Virus record (IMG/VR): IMGVR_UViG_3300006080_000302
Span: 1 to 44,060 of that record
Origin: a virus
Length of the DNA stretch: 44,060 nucleotides
Direction: 5' to 3' (one strand)
A program made the translations under genes and the position numbers. Shown piece after piece: positions 16,137-24,625 of the stretch. Position 1 is the stretch's first letter. Each line of letters opens with the position of its first letter. Under the pieces are notes generated by a model. It made no database searches, was not told where the DNA came from, and was given only the letters and a program-made list of their open reading frames with translations.

Positions 16137-16700
16137 TTATAATCCTGTGTTAGAATTTATCCATTCTAATATTTCAATGTCAGTTGGTGATTTTGTTCTG
16201 CGATGGCTTTCAGATAAATTATCCCAATCACGTAAGGCTGGATGTGTCTTTTGTACACTATTAAAATATAATCCCCATCTCCATCCGTCTTTTACTAGCT
16301 CATCAACCCAACGATTGTGTCTCCACTTTGACATATCACCTGACACTTCTGATTTAATATCATCATCAATATCTATAGAGTTTTCAAAATCACCAAAGGC
16401 GGCTGCATCGTATAAGTTTGATATCTCAATATCAAAGTCACTGGAGAAAATATGTTCCCATACTTGCAGTATAAACTGAGTTTCTGTTTGTGTCAAGTCA
16501 CGATTCAATGGAATTGTATATATATGTTCAAATTCACAATCTGAACACGTACTATAATCCATACTTATTTCGTTACCATTCATCTCATAGACATGTACTA
16601 TGTTTTCAGGTCCAAACTCTTTTACTGTTCGGTACCATCTGTCCACTTGATCACCCTCTATAGATTCAGATGTTTTTAATTGAATATAGTGTTGATACAT
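16137..16700 (-). CDS. RyR-domain protein, 187 aa
   Basis: The C-terminal region (about 127-180) matches the RyR domain of ryanodine receptors and their prokaryotic relatives: H128-x-x-W131, KDGWRWG (137-143), THPALRDW (152-159), LSESHRR (162-168). The N-terminal 120 residues include a CSDC pair and an acidic stretch (IDIDDDIKSE) with no known fold. Prokaryotic RyR domains have been proposed to sense nucleotide-derived ligands in conflict systems. The gene overlaps the EF-hand-loop membrane gene by one base, so their products probably act together. The ligand is unknown. Confidence 0.65.
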   Translation of the reverse strand: MYQHYIQLKTSESIEGDQVDRWYRTVKEFGPENIVHVYEMNGNEISMDYSTCSDCEFEHIYTIPLNRDLTQTETQFILQVWEHIFSSDFDIEISNLYDAAAFGDFENSIDIDDDIKSEVSGDMSKWRHNRWVDELVKDGWRWGLYFNSVQKTHPALRDWDNLSESHRRTKSPTDIEILEWINSNTGL

Positions 16701-16951
16701 TATTTAGATTTATCTCCACTATTGACATATAGGCCAAACCAAGCGGCGCCTGCGCCAACTACAACTGAAACTAGTCCAGCTTGTGCATTATTTGGATCAG
16801 GTAATGCCATAAACCATTGTACTACTTCATAAAACATATATATGTACACCGTGATAAACACTCTAGGAAATATTCTAAGCTTATCTATCCAAACAGGAAT
16901 TGCTTCAACAAAGCTTACCTTACCATCTTCATTTATATCAGTAGTACTCAT
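16700..16951 (-). CDS. Two-helix membrane protein with EF-hand-like loop, 83 aa
   Basis: The N-terminus has DINEDGKVSFVE (residues 5-16), which fits a calcium-binding EF-hand loop with D5, N7, D9, G10, a hydrophobic residue at V12 and E16. Two membrane helices follow (about 30-49 and 58-76, ending GAGAAWFGLYVNSG). The size and topology would fit a holin-like protein. No pairing EF-hand is seen, so calcium binding is uncertain. A late promoter with an exact TATAAATA box lies about 26 bases upstream. Confidence 0.65.
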   Translation of the reverse strand: MSTTDINEDGKVSFVEAIPVWIDKLRIFPRVFITVYIYMFYEVVQWFMALPDPNNAQAGLVSVVVGAGAAWFGLYVNSGDKSK

Positions 16952-16976
16952 ATATTTCTCCGTTTATTATACAATG

Positions 16977-16984
16977 TATTTATA
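16977..16984 (-). promoter_or_regulatory. Late promoter (exact TATAAATA)
   Basis: The minus-strand box followed by CATT stands 25 bases before the ATG at 16951. It should drive the five-gene operon down to 15380. Confidence 0.7.
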
Positions 16985-16998
16985 GTCATCTAGTCACA

Positions 16999-17024
16999 AA
17001 GAAGCCCGCAGATGCGGGCTTCTT
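16999..17024 (-). terminator. Rho-independent terminator
   Basis: An 11-bp perfect stem AAGAAGCCCGC/GCGGGCTTCTT with a 4-base AGAT loop, followed in the minus direction by a T-rich TTCTTTG tail. It lies just downstream of the gene ending at 17044 and insulates it from the next late promoter. The T-rich run on the other side is compatible with weak bidirectional action. Confidence 0.85.
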
Positions 17025-17043
17025 GTTGTATCAAACGATTAGA

Positions 17044-17361
17044 TTATAAACCTGCGTCTGTCACTGTAGCTGCTGCAAAGATACCACCAACAGCTTGAAC
17101 TGCTGTTTCTAAGTCTGCTGCTGTCCATGAACTACCTTCCATGTATAAGTTGAAAGTAGAATTTGTCGAATCATCAGTCATTGCACCCATGCCCATCATT
17201 GTGCCTTTTTGTGCTGCTGCTTCAACAAAACCTTCCATGTCTTCACCTGGGTTAGTTTGTCCTGCTGCACCTGTTGCTGCTGAAATAGCGAATACTGAAA
17301 TAGTAGCGCCAAAGTTTACTACACCAAATTCGATTGTGTTGTTTGGATTACGTGTTGCCAT
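17044..17361 (-). CDS. Small Ala/Gly-rich probable structural protein, 105 aa
   Basis: The protein is rich in Ala, Gly, Thr and Met, lacks long charged stretches (NFGATISVFAISAATGAAG, then AVQAVGGIFAAATVTDAGL) and has no clear signal peptide. Composition and location between a tail fibre gene and a terminator suggest a virion component. It has AAAGGAG before the ATG, its own late promoter overlapping the upstream stop codon, and a dedicated terminator. A monocistronic unit like this suggests high expression. The family is unknown. Confidence 0.6.
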   Translation of the reverse strand: MATRNPNNTIEFGVVNFGATISVFAISAATGAAGQTNPGEDMEGFVEAAAQKGTMMGMGAMTDDSTNSTFNLYMEGSSWTAADLETAVQAVGGIFAAATVTDAGL

Positions 17362-17426
17362 AATATTACTCCTTTATGTTATGTTATATTTTACTATGTT
17401 TTCTGTTGCCTAAATGCAACTAAAGG

Positions 17427-17434
17427 TATTTATC
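17427..17434 (-). promoter_or_regulatory. Late promoter overlapping tail fibre stop
   Basis: Minus-strand GATAAATAC spans the TAA stop of the tail fibre gene, 65 bases before the ATG at 17361. It lets the small structural gene be transcribed separately. Confidence 0.55.
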
Positions 17435-19751
17435 TAATTACTTCAGAAATCTGTAGAAAGATTGTCCAATCAATTGTAACTGCGGCGCTGCCTGTAACAA
17501 TTATTGATATAGCATTGTCAACGGTGTCTGCTTGTATGTCAACATTCCATGCTTGGTCTGTTTGATTTAATGTCTCTACGATATTTTCCCCAACTAACGA
17601 TATTGTGCCATTTGATCTCTCTACAATTCCACGAATCACAAATGCAACACGGTCGCCAGTTGCCAAGCTACTTGCTACCGCTGTAGCCTCGTATAGAGCA
17701 GTGGTGTTATCCTCAATTAGAATCTTAGAGCCATTAGCCAGTAATACTGAAGTATCAACACTATCAACAGTTTGTACAGTTAGAGCTAGGTCTCGTTTAC
17801 TCGCAGTATGTGTAGTTGAACTGTTCACCATCCTTATAGACTGTTCGTATACTACATCTCCAACAAATGTCTTGTCTCCCGTAATGGTGGTATCGCCAAC
17901 TCTTTCGTCAACATATGCTTCAGAAGCAAGACCAGCAACATTATTATTGACATATGTTTCCGATGCAAGTCCAGCTATACTTGGTATATATGGTTTATTT
18001 GCTAGATCATCATAGTTTCCACTAAAAAAGTTTGGTCTGTTGACTAAATCATTATAATCACCACTAAACAACGTAGGCAAGTTCGACAATTGTGTATAGT
18101 CTATACTAGAAACCAGTCCGTTTGCTAAGGATAGCAAATCAATACTACTAATGACTGAATTTGGCGTTCCTAGATGTAAATTAGTACTATCCAACGATAG
18201 CATCAAATCACTATTATCAACGGACGGAGCATTAACTAAATCATTATAATCACCACTAAACAATATTGGCGTGTTTAATAAATCAGTATAGTTGCCGCTA
18301 AAATGTGATCCACGTTCTAATAAACTCTGAGTCACATATGATTCAGTAGCATATCCTTCAAGATCAATGGTGCCGTTAGTTATTACCTCAGCTACTTGTT
18401 CAATTACGTATGTTTGTGTTGCTAGTCCGTCAATACTTGGTATGGCCGGTCTTTCGGTTAAGTCATTCCAACTACCTGAGAATATTGTTGGTTTATTAAT
18501 TAAATCATTATAGTTACCAGAAAATGTAACAACCCCATTAATGGCCGTTGTTAATTCGTCATCAGTAACATACCCAGTGAGATCAAGATCAGTAGCAGAT
18601 AATCCACCCAATTGTAATATCTGTGTATCAACATATGCTATTGTGGCAAGAGTAGAAAAATCTGGTAGTGCTGGCTTATTAATTAGGTCATTGTAATTAC
18701 CTGAGAATGTCTGTGGAGCATCTATAAGATCACTATAACTTCCAGAAAATAAAGATGAAGTTAAAGCATATTCACTTAGGTTGATAACTGGTTGATAATT
18801 ATCTAATGCCGTTGTTAATTCTAAGTCTGTAACATATGTAGATAAATCAACAGTACCACCAAGTGCTGCTTCAGCTATTGTAGTTTGTACAAATATTTCA
18901 GTGGCGAGGCCAGTGAGGTCTGTTTCTATAATTGTTGGTTTATTAATTAAATCATTATAGTTACCACTAAACAGCACTGGTGCGTTCGATAAAGCACTAT
19001 AACTACCATTAAATAATACTGGGCGATCCACCAAATCATTATAGCTTCCGCTGAAGGTGATTGGCTTATTAATTAAGTCATCGTAATCACCTGAAAATAA
19101 ATTCAATGTAGCAATCGCAATAGATACCGCAGCAGCAAGATCAGCACTAATAATATATTGACTAAGGTCTATATCATTGACATTAATATTATCAACTGCG
19201 TCATTTACAAATAGTTGAGTAGCATAACCGTCTAACGTTGGTAGAATTGGCTGGTTAACTAAATCATTATAATCACCACTAAATATCGCCGGCTTGTTTA
19301 CTAAATCATTATAATCACCGCTAAACAACGGCAATGCCGCAATACTGGCATTCAATTGATCAGTATCTATAAAGCTTGAGGTATTGGTCAGCTCACTAGT
19401 AGTAGTTGGTATTGCTGGTTTGTTTGTAAGTTCGCTATAATCACCACCGAAAGTACTAACATTAGCAAATAAGTCATCTACAAATTGAGTAGTCGCATAT
19501 CCATCTAATGTTATAGATCCACCTGTGGCTATGTTGGCTATAGATGCTGTAAGTTCAGATTCTGTTACATACGGAACATCATTTTCAAACTGACTAAGTT
19601 TGGTCGGAACCGTAATACCTGGACCGTAAACAAATGCCTGGGAAGTAACGTCCCAAAACAGCATATCTCCTTGTTCTAATACCTGACTAGAATCGTTGTT
19701 TATTGGAATGCCATTATCACTGGAGACATTATTATATCCTCTAATTGCCAT
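17430..19751 (-). CDS. Tail fibre-like protein with FSGxYNDL repeats, 773 aa
   Basis: About fifteen copies of a roughly 12-residue unit (consensus FSGDYNDLINKP) run through most of the protein. They alternate with a second repeat family, ATxxFV or ATxTYV followed by an acidic helix. This pattern is common in the shafts of phage tail fibres and fibritin-like trimers. The C-terminal 150 residues lack the repeat and contain a Val/Thr-rich beta region (NGSKILIEDNTTALY), probably the tip or a jelly-roll. The N-terminus (MLFWDVTSQAFVYGPG) may be the attachment domain. The protein should recognise the host surface. Confidence 0.8.
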   Translation of the reverse strand: MAIRGYNNVSSDNGIPINNDSSQVLEQGDMLFWDVTSQAFVYGPGITVPTKLSQFENDVPYVTESELTASIANIATGGSITLDGYATTQFVDDLFANVSTFGGDYSELTNKPAIPTTTSELTNTSSFIDTDQLNASIAALPLFSGDYNDLVNKPAIFSGDYNDLVNQPILPTLDGYATQLFVNDAVDNINVNDIDLSQYIISADLAAAVSIAIATLNLFSGDYDDLINKPITFSGSYNDLVDRPVLFNGSYSALSNAPVLFSGNYNDLINKPTIIETDLTGLATEIFVQTTIAEAALGGTVDLSTYVTDLELTTALDNYQPVINLSEYALTSSLFSGSYSDLIDAPQTFSGNYNDLINKPALPDFSTLATIAYVDTQILQLGGLSATDLDLTGYVTDDELTTAINGVVTFSGNYNDLINKPTIFSGSWNDLTERPAIPSIDGLATQTYVIEQVAEVITNGTIDLEGYATESYVTQSLLERGSHFSGNYTDLLNTPILFSGDYNDLVNAPSVDNSDLMLSLDSTNLHLGTPNSVISSIDLLSLANGLVSSIDYTQLSNLPTLFSGDYNDLVNRPNFFSGNYDDLANKPYIPSIAGLASETYVNNNVAGLASEAYVDERVGDTTITGDKTFVGDVVYEQSIRMVNSSTTHTASKRDLALTVQTVDSVDTSVLLANGSKILIEDNTTALYEATAVASSLATGDRVAFVIRGIVERSNGTISLVGENIVETLNQTDQAWNVDIQADTVDNAISIIVTGSAAVTIDWTIFLQISEVIR
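17990..19460 (-). repeat. Degenerate tandem repeats inside tail fibre gene
   Basis: At the DNA level a recurrent block close to TTAATTAAATCATTATA occurs many times at irregular 40-250 base spacing, encoding the NDLINK part of the protein repeat. Recombination between copies could change fibre length. It is coding, not a CRISPR array. Confidence 0.7.
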
Positions 19752-19763
19752 TAATTAACCCTC

Positions 19764-20135
19764 TTAGATAACAAGTGTTACCTTGTCAAGTACACCATGT
19801 ACAACTGGATCATACTCTGTTGCGACTAGATAACTTCTATCTACGTGTGCACGCAAATAAACAAAGTTTCCAATAAATGTAGAACCTCGAGTATCACTAT
19901 CGTGATCATATTCAAAGTAAGGATGTGAAACTGCTAAATCAATAACGAACCAATCATCTTCGGTTGGATCCTCCATTAGCGTAGCTTCTAACCAAATTCG
20001 GCCAACAAAGTCATGAACATGAAAGCTCACAGTATGTAGCCCGTCTGAAAATCCATAAAAGCCATCGCCTTTAGCCTTATCTCCGGTATATGATAATTCG
20101 TTTTGATTTGTTAATATGATTACTGAACTTGACAT
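19764..20135 (-). CDS. Probable virion/tail fibre-associated protein, 123 aa
   Basis: A beta-rich small protein with GFYGFSDGLHTVSFHV, then IWLEATLMEDPTEDDWFVID and a C-terminal GNFVYLRAHVDRSYL. I associate the DGxHT...L.ATL...P..DDW...GNFV.LRA pattern with conserved small structural proteins next to tail fibre genes in marine T4-like phages. It lies 12 bases upstream of the fibre gene in the same direction. It may be a fibre hinge, collar or assembly factor. Confidence 0.6.
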   Translation of the reverse strand: MSSSVIILTNQNELSYTGDKAKGDGFYGFSDGLHTVSFHVHDFVGRIWLEATLMEDPTEDDWFVIDLAVSHPYFEYDHDSDTRGSTFIGNFVYLRAHVDRSYLVATEYDPVVHGVLDKVTLVI

Positions 20136-20163
20136 GATTTATCCATTTGTTATTTTTGCCATA

Positions 20164-22476
20164 TTATGTATTTATGCTAACCGGTGGAATCACAATTGGT
20201 GGTGACAATGCCTTTTGCTTATTTTGAATTATGACTTCATCCTCTATACAACTAATTGATAACTTACAGCCAGATACATTTTTATCTAATAAATATTTCG
20301 CTAATGGCAGTTTTATCTTTTCATTTATTAATCTTGAGAGTGGACGGGCGCCCATCAATGGATCAAATCCATTAGTCTCTAAATATGTAATTACCTTTGA
20401 ATCCCATTCTAGTTCTACCTTTCTGCCTTCAACATAGCTCTCCAATTGCTTGAGGAATTTCTCTACAATAAGTTTCATATTTTCTAAGAGAAGAGCATTG
20501 AACTGAACAGTGCCATCTAATCTATTTCTAAATTCTGGACTGAAGAAACTTTTAACAGCTGCTTCAACAGCTTTCTTGTTATATACTTCCTTATTAAATC
20601 CAATAGACTTGACCGATCCTTCTTTTACTCCAAGATTACTGGTCATAATTATAATACAATTCTTACCACTTACCTTTTTACCAGTTGAGCTTGTAATAAC
20701 GCCATCGTCTAATAGCGACAATAACACACTCATAATATCTGGGTGTGCTTTCTCTACCTCATCCAAAAGTAATATACAATTAGGTGAATCCTCTAATGAT
20801 GTAATTAATAATCCATCTCCAGCCTTTCCATCACCATGTCCAACATATCCAGGAGGACTACCAATTAATTTACTAACTGAATGTCTTTCCATGTATTCTG
20901 CCATATCAAATCTAATTAATGGCATGGACATAGCTTGTGATAATCGTTTAGCTGTTTCTGTTTTACCAACACCAGTTGGACCAGTAAACAAATAGCTGGC
21001 CACAGGCTTACTAGGATCTTTTAATCCGGCCATACTAACTGTTATACTATCTACTACTCGTCGAATGGCCTCTTCCTGCCCAAACACCGTGCTACGCAAA
21101 TATTCCTCAACTTCCTTATGTTTTAAGATCTCAGTATCCTGTTCAGATACTCCCAAATGTTCAACAGGAATATCTACAATCCTACCCACTTCTGACTTAA
21201 TATGGAAAGGTGTTATCTTTTCAACCTTATCTTCTGCTGTGGCAATTGTATTATATGCGCAGGTCCTATCTAACACATCAAAAGCCTTATCTGGTAATTT
21301 CTTATTAAACATATATTCATTAGATAACTCAACGGCGATATCGGATGCTTCTGGATCAATCTCTACGCCATGGTATGCTTCGTATTGTAATAGAGTGTTT
21401 CTTAATATCTCTTTTGTCTCTGCTACCGATGGCTCATTAATTCCTATCTTTGTAAATCGTCTAGCTAGTGCTGATTCCTTTTCAAAAATCTTTCTATATT
21501 CTTCATCAGTTGTGGCGCCGATAACCTTTAATCTGCCATTAGTTAATGCCGGCTTCAACATATTTGCTGCATCTACTGCGCCTTGGCCAGTTTGTCCGGC
21601 ACCAATTATCATATGTATCTCATCAATAAATAAAACTACATCTGGTTGGTGCTCTAATGCTGTAATCAACAACTTTACTCGTTCTTCAAAATCACCACGA
21701 TATTTTGTGCCAGCAACAAGTGCTGCCATATCTAAACTCCAAACAGTAACATCTTCAATATTATGAGGAACCTCACCTTCTGCTATTAATTTTGCAAATC
21801 CTTCGACAATCGCTGTTTTACCAGTACCACTTGGACCAACAAGAATAGCATTTGACTTCTTTTTGCGAGCAAGTGTTTGTACTAAATCACGAAGCTCATC
21901 ACGTCGACCAATAACATCATCATAGTCCGAACTCTCTACATTCATATTAACACAAAACTGTTTAATAATATCTAGTGCCTTTTTGCCATTATTTCTAATC
22001 TTTGGTTGTCCGGATGCTACTGATTCATGTGTCTGAGTCGCTGGAGTCTGACTCGTATTTTCAACAAGCCAATCTATCATCTTAACTTTGCTGAGACCGT
22101 TAGCATCAGCAAATACACCAAATGCTGTATTTTCCTCACTTAAAATGCTAACAATAATATCTATTTGATTTATGCCGCGTTTTCCCTGGAACAACGCCTG
22201 TGTAAGAGCTCGATTAAATACCCGTTCTAACATCTGTGTTTTTCTTGGACTAGTATCAACATCAGTAGGTACCACCAATTCATCGCAATCTTCTGCCATA
22301 TAACTTGATAAGTCTTCCTGTATGCCAATACAGTCTGCCTGTATATCAAAGCACATCGACTTAACTGCCGGATCTGCTAAAGTAATTAATGCAATATGCT
22401 CTACAGTTACATATTCATGATTATAATGTCTTGCCAATAATATTGATTCCGCTACTATATTTTCAATTTCTGTCAT
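20164..22476 (-). CDS. clpA: ClpA-type AAA+ unfoldase
   Basis: Full-length at 770 aa against about 758 in E. coli. The order is a Clp N-domain (1-140), AAA1 with Walker A GPSGTGKT (214-221), pore loop KYRG (258-261) and Walker B VLFIDE (281-286), then AAA2 with Walker A GPTGVGKT (499-506), pore loop GYVG (543-546) and Walker B ILLLDE (568-573). The ClpP-docking tripeptide IGF (625-627) is present, before SFFSPEFRNRLD. It should unfold proteins into ClpP and accept ClpS through its N-domain. It overlaps the dnaJ-like gene by 14 bases. ClpB is excluded by the IGF loop and the lack of the long middle coiled coil. Confidence 0.95.
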   Translation of the reverse strand: MTEIENIVAESILLARHYNHEYVTVEHIALITLADPAVKSMCFDIQADCIGIQEDLSSYMAEDCDELVVPTDVDTSPRKTQMLERVFNRALTQALFQGKRGINQIDIIVSILSEENTAFGVFADANGLSKVKMIDWLVENTSQTPATQTHESVASGQPKIRNNGKKALDIIKQFCVNMNVESSDYDDVIGRRDELRDLVQTLARKKKSNAILVGPSGTGKTAIVEGFAKLIAEGEVPHNIEDVTVWSLDMAALVAGTKYRGDFEERVKLLITALEHQPDVVLFIDEIHMIIGAGQTGQGAVDAANMLKPALTNGRLKVIGATTDEEYRKIFEKESALARRFTKIGINEPSVAETKEILRNTLLQYEAYHGVEIDPEASDIAVELSNEYMFNKKLPDKAFDVLDRTCAYNTIATAEDKVEKITPFHIKSEVGRIVDIPVEHLGVSEQDTEILKHKEVEEYLRSTVFGQEEAIRRVVDSITVSMAGLKDPSKPVASYLFTGPTGVGKTETAKRLSQAMSMPLIRFDMAEYMERHSVSKLIGSPPGYVGHGDGKAGDGLLITSLEDSPNCILLLDEVEKAHPDIMSVLLSLLDDGVITSSTGKKVSGKNCIIIMTSNLGVKEGSVKSIGFNKEVYNKKAVEAAVKSFFSPEFRNRLDGTVQFNALLLENMKLIVEKFLKQLESYVEGRKVELEWDSKVITYLETNGFDPLMGARPLSRLINEKIKLPLAKYLLDKNVSGCKLSISCIEDEVIIQNKQKALSPPIVIPPVSINT
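20169..20176 (-). promoter_or_regulatory. Late promoter (CATAAATA)
   Basis: A minus-strand late-type box 33 bases before the ATG at 20135 and overlapping the 3' end of clpA. It probably drives the small structural gene and the tail fibre. Confidence 0.5.
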
Positions 22477-23152
22477 TCTTTAACCTTTTTATAAAATCAT
22501 TAATGTTATTTTCATTCAGCAATGGCACCTCTACCGTTGTATCGATATACATGTGACCATACTTTTTCTTTTTTCTATCATATAGTCCTTTATTTGGAAC
22601 TATAAGTCTTGATTGTTCTAAACTGTTTCTTGTAACTTGTACTCTATGTGGTTGACCGCACGGATCAATAACAACAATAGTATTGCCACATAATACATCT
22701 ATAATATCTATACGTCTAGACATTATAACATTAAATCCTTGCCGTGTAAAGCTATCATGTTGCTTTTCTTGAATATTAATTATATAAGTCTGATTTTCTT
22801 CTTCAACCTTAAATTTGTCGTTGGCCATTGCTCCTGGCAATATATTAACCTTTAGATATAATGGGGTCTTGTCACTTAGTACCACTCCAACATATCCATT
22901 CACGCCTTCTATTTGTTGGATAATATCCAACTTTAAATTAACATATAGGGCAGAAGGTGCTGAAACCACTGTTACTGGAGTTCTACCTTTTAGTTCATTA
23001 TACGCTTTTGTTATTTCTGAAAACATTTTATTGTTTCCGCCCTTATCAGGATGGTGTTGTTGTGCCAAGGCATGATATGCCGCGTGTATTTCTGCCTTAG
23101 ATGAAGCAGGAGATATTCTCAGAATATCCCAAGGATTATTTCCCAGTCTCAT
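22463..23152 (-). CDS. DnaJ/CbpA-like J-domain co-chaperone, 229 aa
   Basis: An N-terminal J domain with the HPD motif (34-36) in QQHHPDKGGN and the helix IV signature FSEITKAYNEL. There is no Cys-rich zinc finger, so it is CbpA-like. The C-terminal 150 residues resemble a DnaJ substrate-binding domain (GVNGYVGVVLSD, then GLYDRKKKKYG). It should stimulate host DnaK, perhaps feeding unfolded proteins to ClpA, whose gene it overlaps. It also overlaps the o-spanin gene by 17 bases. Phage J-proteins can assist replication or assembly, so the ClpA link is inference. Confidence 0.88.
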   Translation of the reverse strand: MRLGNNPWDILRISPASSKAEIHAAYHALAQQHHPDKGGNNKMFSEITKAYNELKGRTPVTVVSAPSALYVNLKLDIIQQIEGVNGYVGVVLSDKTPLYLKVNILPGAMANDKFKVEEENQTYIINIQEKQHDSFTRQGFNVIMSRRIDIIDVLCGNTIVVIDPCGQPHRVQVTRNSLEQSRLIVPNKGLYDRKKKKYGHMYIDTTVEVPLLNENNINDFIKRLKNDRN

Positions 23153-23489
23153 AGTACTGTTGATAGGCTATAATAATAGCCTGTTGTTGTTTCACTAACT
23201 TTATAATATCGGCAACGTTGAGAGATAAATTCTCATATCCGTTATCAGTTAATGCAAATAAAACTAGATCAGTTTTAGAATTTTCTAACTCTTTCCATAC
23301 ATCAGCTACATTTTCAGGAGTAACAACTATATACTTTATCTTTCTTGAACTGAGTACATCAACACTCGGTAACTCAAGCTTGGACTTTGTTATTTCTGAA
23401 CTACTGATATTGAGTATTTCTGGTATGCTGGTACAACTACTTAGGAATATCGTCGCTACCAACGCAAGAATTATATTCTTTTTCATCAT
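23136..23489 (-). CDS. Outer-membrane spanin (Rz1-like lipoprotein), 117 aa
   Basis: A signal peptide with lipobox LSSC (lipidated Cys19) is followed by a periplasmic domain ending in a helical segment (LNVADIIKLVKQQQAIIIAYQQYYE). The start lies inside the i-spanin gene in another frame, with an overlap of 53 bases, the classic embedded Rz/Rz1 arrangement. The partner would bridge inner and outer membranes and fuse them at lysis. The length is longer than lambda Rz1 but within the range of T4-like o-spanins. A lone lipoprotein is possible but less likely given the neighbour. Confidence 0.75.
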   Translation of the reverse strand: MMKKNIILALVATIFLSSCTSIPEILNISSSEITKSKLELPSVDVLSSRKIKYIVVTPENVADVWKELENSKTDLVLFALTDNGYENLSLNVADIIKLVKQQQAIIIAYQQYYETGK

Positions 23490-23907
23490 AGTCTCCTGTT
23501 GCTCCGCTTAAGATCTCAAAGCAGTTGGCAGTTTTATCCACTGCCGAATTAATTATTTTCTCTACGAGTTTAGGCTTCTTTGTGCCTATCTCACCAAAAT
23601 CTCTACTATCGCCGCTCTTACTCTTATTGAACTTATTTTCTAAGTCAACCACTTGTTTTCTACTTTCAGTAAATTTCTCATTTAAATCTGTCATAGTAGA
23701 TTGCATTCTTTCGAAATCTTGAGTTAATTGAGTAATTGCGTTTGACTGTACAAATAACGCCTGTTCCATTACCGACTTATTATCTGCATAAGTCTTAAAC
23801 GCCTTTTGTGTATCTGTATAATACCAATATGCCGCTCCGACTACGCTAGTAATAGCAAGGCCTAATATTATATATGTTTTAAATCCACTAAGAAATCCAA
23901 ACATCAT
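23437..23907 (-). CDS. Inner-membrane spanin (Rz-like), 156 aa
   Basis: One N-terminal membrane helix (about 9-28, YIILGLAITSVVGAAYWYY) is followed by a long coiled coil (about 35-95, NAITQLTQDFERMQSTM and VVDLENKFNKSK). A C-terminal domain has two Cys (NCFEILSG and NSCVG) that could form a disulfide in the periplasm. This matches i-spanin topology. The embedded lipoprotein gene provides the o-spanin. It overlaps the IF-1 gene by ATGA. No holin or endolysin is adjacent. Confidence 0.75.
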   Translation of the reverse strand: MMFGFLSGFKTYIILGLAITSVVGAAYWYYTDTQKAFKTYADNKSVMEQALFVQSNAITQLTQDFERMQSTMTDLNEKFTESRKQVVDLENKFNKSKSGDSRDFGEIGTKKPKLVEKIINSAVDKTANCFEILSGATGDYDEKEYNSCVGSDDIPK

Positions 23908-24125
23908 TTATACCTGTATGATATTCTTCCCTTACTCAAATCATATGGGCTCATCTCTATATCTACTATATCACCTAAAATAATTTTAATTTTATTCTTT
24001 CGCATTCTACCACTAATATTACATTCGACTACGTGTTCATTATCATTCAACTTAACATTGAATATAGATCCTCTCTTACATTCAATAACCGTACCTTTTA
24101 CTACAAATAAATCTTTCTTTGACAT
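23904..24125 (-). CDS. infA: Translation initiation factor IF-1
   Basis: 73 aa, the length of bacterial IF-1, and co-linear with E. coli IF-1: KGTVIECKRG at the start, NISGRMRKNKIKI in the middle, GDIVDIEMSPYDLSKGRI near the end. This is a single OB fold that binds the 30S A site and cooperates with IF-3. The PYDLSKGRI signature is intact. Both ends overlap neighbours (ATGA with the i-spanin gene; one base with the upstream gene), so this is a phage operon member and not host contamination. With the IF-3 at 37725, the phage encodes two of three initiation factors. Confidence 0.95.
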   Translation of the reverse strand: MSKKDLFVVKGTVIECKRGSIFNVKLNDNEHVVECNISGRMRKNKIKIILGDIVDIEMSPYDLSKGRISYRYK

Positions 24126-24625
24126 TAATACTTATTTAGAAAATCAATTCTTTCCTTGATTTTTCGGGCCTTTGGATCATGTGTTATCACATATTCATAT
24201 GAACTTGATATAATATGTTTTTTAAAGTTTTCTTGAGTCCAGCTGGATACTTTTCCTTTACGTTCATAACTTTTGAATTTCCAAAAGTCAATTTCTGAAT
24301 CTACTTGTTGAATATCTGTCAAAATATCGTCTATCATATGAAATGCTTTCGAATCACGATTTATTTCAATATATACAGTATACATGCCATCTGTGTCTGG
24401 TCCAATACTAGTGTCAACATCTAACACACCACGTCTAGTTTCAATAAAATCTGATAAGTCTTCCGCTGGTTCTTTGTCTTTAATTAATATGGCAATGACA
24501 ATAATATTTTCATCATTTCCAATTTTACTCTTATATTGATCAATACTAGCAATCGGATCTATCAAACTGTTTAGATCATCATGATGAACGCCTTCTGTTA
24601 TATTATGTTCTGATGGCATCGTCAT
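24125..24625 (-). CDS. Conserved T4-like phage protein, 166 aa
   Basis: The protein contains DENIIVIAILIKDKEPAEDL, a beta-strand/acidic pattern, and a central YTVYIEINRDSKAF strand pair. The C-terminal half is helical and charged. I recognise the pair formed with the gene at 24603 as one that travels together in aquatic T4-like phages, but not its function; a virion or assembly role is plausible. It overlaps both neighbours (23 bases upstream, one base downstream). Confidence 0.6.
   Translation of the reverse strand: MTMPSEHNITEGVHHDDLNSLIDPIASIDQYKSKIGNDENIIVIAILIKDKEPAEDLSDFIETRRGVLDVDTSIGPDTDGMYTVYIEINRDSKAFHMIDDILTDIQQVDSEIDFWKFKSYERKGKVSSWTQENFKKHIISSSYEYVITHDPKARKIKERIDFLNKY

Noticed and set aside
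16999-17024. Attachment site or tRNA fragment at the GC-rich inverted repeat
   Set aside because: A perfect 11-bp stem, 4-base loop and T-rich tail directly after a gene fit a terminator. The AAGAAGCC shared with two promoter spacers is short and likely chance.
17990-19460. Regularly recurring short DNA blocks, CRISPR-like at first sight
   Set aside because: They are in frame within the tail fibre gene, encode the FSGxYNDLxNKP repeat, vary in sequence and spacing, and have no unique spacer pattern.
20164-22476. ClpB disaggregase instead of ClpA
   Set aside because: The IGF ClpP-docking loop is present and the long middle coiled-coil insertion of ClpB is absent.
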